DNA of 6,940 bases, taken from contig JAZMZI010000122.1 in NCBI GenBank assembly GCA_045585895.1, positions 1-6,940 on the forward strand, written 5' to 3'. Both the position numbers and the translations under genes were made by a program. Positions 5,416 through 6,940 of this stretch are shown piece after piece; position 1 is the stretch's first letter; each line of letters opens with the position of its first letter. The notes beneath the pieces were generated by a model. The model was not told the origin of the DNA. It saw only the letters and a program-made list of their open reading frames with translations, and did no database searches. This stretch comes from SVTX01 sp045585895. Its GTDB lineage: Bacteria; Bacillota; Clostridia; Oscillospirales; CAG-272.

Positions 5416-5444
5416 TTGCATTTGTGAAAAAAATGTGATATTAT
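5416..5444 (+). promoter_or_regulatory. Sigma-A promoter of rpsT
   Basis: TTGCAT (5416-5421), a 17-nt A-rich spacer and TATTAT (5439-5444) with the extended-10 TGA. The predicted start near 5451 gives a leader of about 83 nt, the longest in the window after allowing for start position. Confidence 0.82.
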
Positions 5445-5448
5445 ATAT

Positions 5449-5533
5449 GGGTATGCGGCGGCAGAGCCTGATGTACCCTCTCAGACGGAGGGCGCGCCGA
5501 GCATTTGTAAAAATTTATACGGAGGTTGAGAAA
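5449..5533 (+). promoter_or_regulatory. Structured rpsT leader with two competing hairpins
   Basis: GGGTA (5449-5453) can pair with TACCC (5474-5478), and CCCTC (5476-5480) can pair with GAGGG (5488-5492). The two share bases 5476-5478 and so exclude each other. A self-complementary GGCGCGCC follows (5491-5498), then an unstructured AT stretch and the Shine-Dalgarno GGAGGT (5521-5526). S20 represses its own translation in E. coli, so a regulatory leader is plausible. This fold is my reading only, and the exact transcription start decides whether the first hairpin can form. Confidence 0.4.
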
Positions 5534-5800
5534 ATGCCGAACATTAAATCCGCAAAGAAGCGCGTAAAGGTTACCGAAAAGAAGACTCTTCAGAACAAGA
5601 TGTTCAAGTCTGCAATGAAGACCGAGATCAAGAAGTACTACGCTGCAGTTGCTTCCGGTGATATGGCAAGCGCACAGGCTGCTTATAAGTCTGCTTCCAA
5701 GAAGATCGACGTTGCCGCATCCAAGGGCATTATCCACAAGAACGCCGCTGCTCACAAGAAGAGCCAGTTCACCAAGGCGCTCAACGGTATGCAGAAGTAA
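5534..5800 (+). CDS. rpsT: 30S ribosomal protein S20
   Basis: This 88-residue, very Lys/Ala-rich protein binds 16S rRNA early in small-subunit assembly. It begins with the canonical MPNIKSAKKRV and carries the conserved KKIDVAASKGIIHKNAAAHK segment (70-89 region, near the C-terminus). Length is typical for the family. The ATG at 5534 has GGAGGT with a 7-nt spacer. The frame is open upstream to 5435, but that extension lies in the promoter and leader and has no family counterpart. Codon choice is more restricted than in the neighbours (AAG for Lys, GCA/GCT/GCC for Ala), as expected for a highly expressed gene. A strong terminator follows, so it is a single-gene unit. Confidence 0.98.
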   Translation: MPNIKSAKKRVKVTEKKTLQNKMFKSAMKTEIKKYYAAVASGDMASAQAAYKSASKKIDVAASKGIIHKNAAAHKKSQFTKALNGMQK

Positions 5801-5825
5801 TTTCTGAAACTAAAAAGCAAAAAAC

Positions 5826-5854
5826 TGTTATCGTTCTTAACCCAAACGGTAGCA
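5826..5854 (+). repeat. Hairpin just downstream of rpsT
   Basis: TGTTATCGTT (5826-5835) pairs over ten positions, two of them G-U, with AACGGTAGCA (5845-5854) around a 9-nt loop. The G-U pairs mean it forms on the plus strand as RNA and much less well on the minus strand. No U-tract follows. It may protect the rpsT 3' end or slow polymerase before the terminator. Confidence 0.4.
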
Positions 5855-5859
5855 TACGC

Positions 5860-5911
5860 ATAAATAGAGGTATGTAGGGCACTCACCCCTGCATACCTCT
5901 GTTTATTTTTA
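5860..5911 (+). terminator. Strong intrinsic terminator of rpsT
   Basis: A long stem pairs AGAGGTATG (5866-5874) with CATACCTCT (5892-5900). It extends inward by a T-G wobble and AGGG/CCCT, and outward through TAAAT/GTTTA. A 7-nt loop sits at 5880-5886, and TTTTT follows at 5906-5910. Confidence 0.92.
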
Positions 5912-5971
5912 TACGGTTTATAAAAATTGACTTGTGTATATGCAAAATTTCACATTTTTACAAAAAATCTC

Positions 5972-6000
5972 TTGCAAAACGCGAAAAAATATGATATAAT
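5972..6000 (+). promoter_or_regulatory. Sigma-A promoter of darA
   Basis: TTGCAA (5972-5977), a 17-nt spacer and TATAAT (5995-6000) with the extended-10 TGA. The expected start is near 6007. Two direct TGCAAAA copies, at 5941-5947 and 5973-5979 (32 bp apart, the second overlapping the -35), echo the half-sites at the kinase-like promoter. Confidence 0.9.
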
Positions 6001-6045
6001 CATCGTATATTGATAGTGAATCTAATGAAAAAGAGGTTTTTTGCT

Positions 6046-6375
6046 ATGAAAATGGTAACGGCTATAATCAACTACAAGGATACGAACAGAGTTTGTCAGG
6101 CTTTGTCTGCAAAGGGATTTGAGCACACCCGACTTGCGACCACGGGTGGATTTTTGCGCGCGGGCAATACCACTGTTCTTATGGGAGTTGAGGATGCGAG
6201 ACTTGACGAGGCGCTTGATATAATACATAACAACTGCAAGAGAAGAAAAGAGAGCGTTCCCGAAATGCCTCCCGCAGAAATGCCTGCGGGGATCTATAAT
6301 CAGTTTCCCACCGAGGTTATGGTAGGCGGTGCTATCGTTTTCGTGACCGAAGTTCAGAGATTTGAGAAGTATTGA
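6046..6375 (+). CDS. darA: Cyclic-di-AMP receptor, PII-like (DarA/PstA)
   Basis: This 109-residue soluble trimeric PII-like protein binds the second messenger c-di-AMP. Its downstream target is unknown in most species. Length equals Staphylococcus aureus PstA as I recall it. The signature TTGGFLRAGNTTVLMGVE (32-49) holds F36, L37, N41 and G47 at the numbers of known ligand contacts, and the C-terminal VGGAIVFVTEV strand is conserved. Positions corresponding to S. aureus N24, R26 and A27 are G24, E26 and H27 here, with T28 kept, so ligand contacts may be altered. I chose the ATG at 6046, with AAGAGG 9 nt upstream. Upstream in-frame TTG and ATG codons would add residues not found in the family. 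Own promoter and perfect terminator: a single-gene unit. Its frequent neighbours tmk and holB are not in the window. Confidence 0.9.
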   Translation: MKMVTAIINYKDTNRVCQALSAKGFEHTRLATTGGFLRAGNTTVLMGVEDARLDEALDIIHNNCKRRKESVPEMPPAEMPAGIYNQFPTEVMVGGAIVFVTEVQRFEKY

Positions 6376-6390
6376 TGGTTGTTAATAGAG

Positions 6391-6418
6391 AAAAATCCGC
6401 CGCAAGGCGGATTTTTTT
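6391..6418 (+). terminator. Intrinsic terminator of darA
   Basis: A perfect 11-bp stem (6391-6401 with 6406-6416) is closed by the GNRA-type tetraloop GCAA and ends in seven T (6412-6418). It starts 15 nt after the darA stop codon. Confidence 0.95.
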
Positions 6419-6430
6419 GTTGCTGACGGT

Positions 6431-6450
6431 TGATAAATTGGGGTTTATCA
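6431..6450. repeat. Inverted repeat, 7 bp
   Basis: TGATAAA (6431-6437) and TTTATCA (6444-6450) enclose the loop TTGGGG. GCTGA (6422-6426) can alternatively pair with TCAGC (6448-6452). It lies directly behind the darA terminator. Confidence 0.45.
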
Positions 6451-6518
6451 GCGATTTATTATTTGTTCATTTCTTGCCCGTGCCGGCAATGAAAACTGCC
6501 TACGCTACGCTTCGGCTC

Positions 6519-6537
6519 GCAAATGCCGGGCATTTGC
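6519..6537. repeat. Perfect palindrome with 9-nt arms
   Basis: GCAAATGCC (6519-6527) and GGCATTTGC (6529-6537) are exact complements around a single G. The self-complementary TGCCGGCA (6481-6488) lies just upstream, and GCCTACGCTACGCTTCGGC (6498-6516) has complementary ends. Confidence 0.55.
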
Positions 6538-6556
6538 TCTCACCAAAGAAACGCCG

Positions 6557-6633
6557 CTTAAGGGTAGGGGGGTCTCACGAATAAAAAAGCAGCAAGCCGC
6601 ATTTTTATTCGTCACGACATCCCCTCCCTTAGG
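6557..6633. repeat. Long interrupted hairpin, about 77 nt
   Basis: The inner stem ACGAATAAAAA (6577-6587) pairs perfectly with TTTTTATTCGT (6602-6612). An outer stem pairs CTTAAGGG and AGGGG (6557-6570) with CCCCT and CCCTTAGG (6621-6633), apart from a bulged T at 6565 and one T-G wobble. An internal loop separates the two. The size and nested design resemble a miniature foldback element. Confidence 0.6.
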
Positions 6634-6646
6634 GATTCCACCCCCT

Positions 6647-6661
6647 GTCGGCTTCGCCGAC
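6647..6661. repeat. GC-rich TTC-loop hairpin
   Basis: GTCGGC (6647-6652), TTC and GCCGAC (6656-6661) form a perfect 6-bp stem. The minus strand reads GCGAAGC at its tip, the sequence of the classic unusually stable DNA mini-hairpin. Confidence 0.65.
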
Positions 6662-6677
6662 GACACGAAATGAAATC

Positions 6678-6711
6678 TTATTTAAACTTAAAGATATTTA
6701 GGTTTAAATAA
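6678..6711. repeat. AT-rich 15-bp hairpin
   Basis: Positions 6678-6692 pair with 6697-6711 around the loop GATA, with a single G-T wobble. It has just one true G-C pair, in contrast to the GC-rich palindromes on either side. Neither side carries a T-tract, so it is not a terminator. Confidence 0.65.
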
Positions 6712-6754
6712 AACTGTGAAGGCTGGGTTTAACACCCTTTCAAGGGGATGTGAC

Positions 6755-6802
6755 AGTGGGGGATTTTTTTAGCTCCGAAGGAGCGAAAAATCCTGCTCCA
6801 CT
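6755..6802. repeat. Three-tier nested hairpin with GAA loop
   Basis: AGTGG/CCACT (6755-6759, 6798-6802), GGATTTTT/AAAAATCC (6761-6768, 6786-6793) and GCTCC/GGAGC (6772-6776, 6780-6784) nest around a GAA triloop. A second GCTCC (6795-6799) could compete for GGAGC. Confidence 0.65.
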
Positions 6803-6845
6803 ACTAGAGCGCCCAAAAGCTTTAAGAGTTTTTGCGGAGGCGATC

Positions 6846-6887
6846 GTTTGCGAAGCAAACTCGCGCAAATCGCGCTTGCGCGTTTGC
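6846..6887. repeat. Competing palindromes sharing one arm
   Basis: GTTTGC (6846-6851), GAA and GCAAAC (6855-6860) form a perfect hairpin containing GCGAAGC. The same GCAAAC can instead pair with GTTTGC at 6882-6887, enclosing CGCGCAA (6862-6868) paired with TTGCGCG (6876-6882, sharing its last base). The two folds exclude each other. Confidence 0.6.
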
Positions 6888-6907
6888 AGTTTTCCCAAAA
6901 AGCGACC

Positions 6908-6931
6908 CAACTTGCGCGTAGCGCAATGTTG
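6908..6931. repeat. GTA-loop hairpin near the window end
   Basis: TTGCGC (6912-6917), GTA and GCGCAA (6921-6926) form a perfect 6-bp stem. CAAC (6908-6911) and GTTG (6928-6931) extend it by four pairs past a bulged T. Confidence 0.6.
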
Positions 6932-6940
6932 ACCGGAGGC

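Larger units (their letters stand above)
6421..6940. other. Gene-free foldback (palindrome) array
   Basis: The last 520 bases hold no credible coding region: open frames are short, lack ribosome-binding sites and follow palindromes. At least eight separate inverted repeats are visible (listed individually), several GC-rich with 3-nt GAA, TTC or GTA loops, mixed with one long AT-rich hairpin. No transposase, integrase or terminal repeat pair was identified. Candidates are REP/BIME-like repeats, a miniature foldback element, or a structured noncoding RNA. The element may continue beyond the window. Confidence 0.6.

Noticed and set aside
5435..5533. N-terminal extension of S20 (in-frame upstream ATG)
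   Set aside because: It lies within the -10 box and leader; S20 always starts MPNIKSA and a strong Shine-Dalgarno precedes 5534.
6372..6584. Short open frame overlapping the darA stop
   Set aside because: It runs through the darA terminator and into palindromes; no family resemblance.
6750..6932. Short open frame in the foldback array
   Set aside because: Its codons are made of hairpin arms; no ribosome-binding site and no recognisable domain.
6421..6940. CRISPR array or tandem repeat
   Set aside because: The repeats are inverted and mutually different, with no regular spacing or constant repeat unit.
1..6940. tRNA, rRNA or known riboswitch
   Set aside because: No T-loop, rRNA or riboswitch signature could be recognised by eye on either strand; a covariance-model search would settle this.

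Overview
The window reads as chromosomal DNA of an uncultured-type, spore-forming member of the Clostridia (Bacillota). The evidence is a NiaR-type niacin repressor, a YtvI-like sporulation permease, a DarA/PstA cyclic-di-AMP receptor, a BspA-type leucine-rich-repeat lipoprotein, AT-rich intergenic regions and consensus sigma-A promoters. Nothing allows a genus assignment. No tRNA, rRNA, CRISPR array, transposase or phage gene was seen.

Layout. Eight complete genes are present. On the minus strand, from left to right: niaR (165-677), an orphan homologue of the Anabaena sensory rhodopsin transducer (909-1265) and an LRR lipoprotein (1365-2165). On the plus strand follows a cytidylate-kinase-like protein (2559-3152). 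It converges on a minus-strand AI-2E/YtvI permease (3179-4315) through a shared bidirectional terminator that also encodes the end of the permease. On the plus strand follow nnrD (4470-5372), rpsT (5534-5800) and darA (6046-6375). The last ~520 bases (6421-6940) hold no credible gene and are packed with foldback (palindromic) sequences.

Organisation. Almost every gene looks monocistronic: seven of the eight have their own sigma-A promoter with a 17-18 nt spacer and an extended -10 (TGN). Clear terminators follow niaR, the transducer homologue, the kinase/permease pair, rpsT and darA. The exception is the permease, which has no such promoter; a sporulation-type element is suggested instead. 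The genes do not form one pathway. Two loosely share a theme of NAD economy: NiaR senses niacin and controls NAD synthesis or uptake genes, and NnrD repairs damaged NAD(P)H. The others are housekeeping (S20), second-messenger sensing (DarA) and surface or unknown functions.

Most interesting points. These are the rhodopsin-less transducer homologue; a cluster of TGCAAAA half-sites around the kinase-like promoter; three helically phased TTGTGAG direct repeats between the LRR and kinase genes; a near-identical 19-20 nt dyad upstream of both niaR and the transducer gene; a possible two-state leader on rpsT; and the terminal foldback array with repeated GAA/TTC-triloop mini-hairpins. I see no defence system, biosynthetic cluster or other clearly new multi-gene system. 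All functional statements come from reading the sequence by eye; no database search was run.
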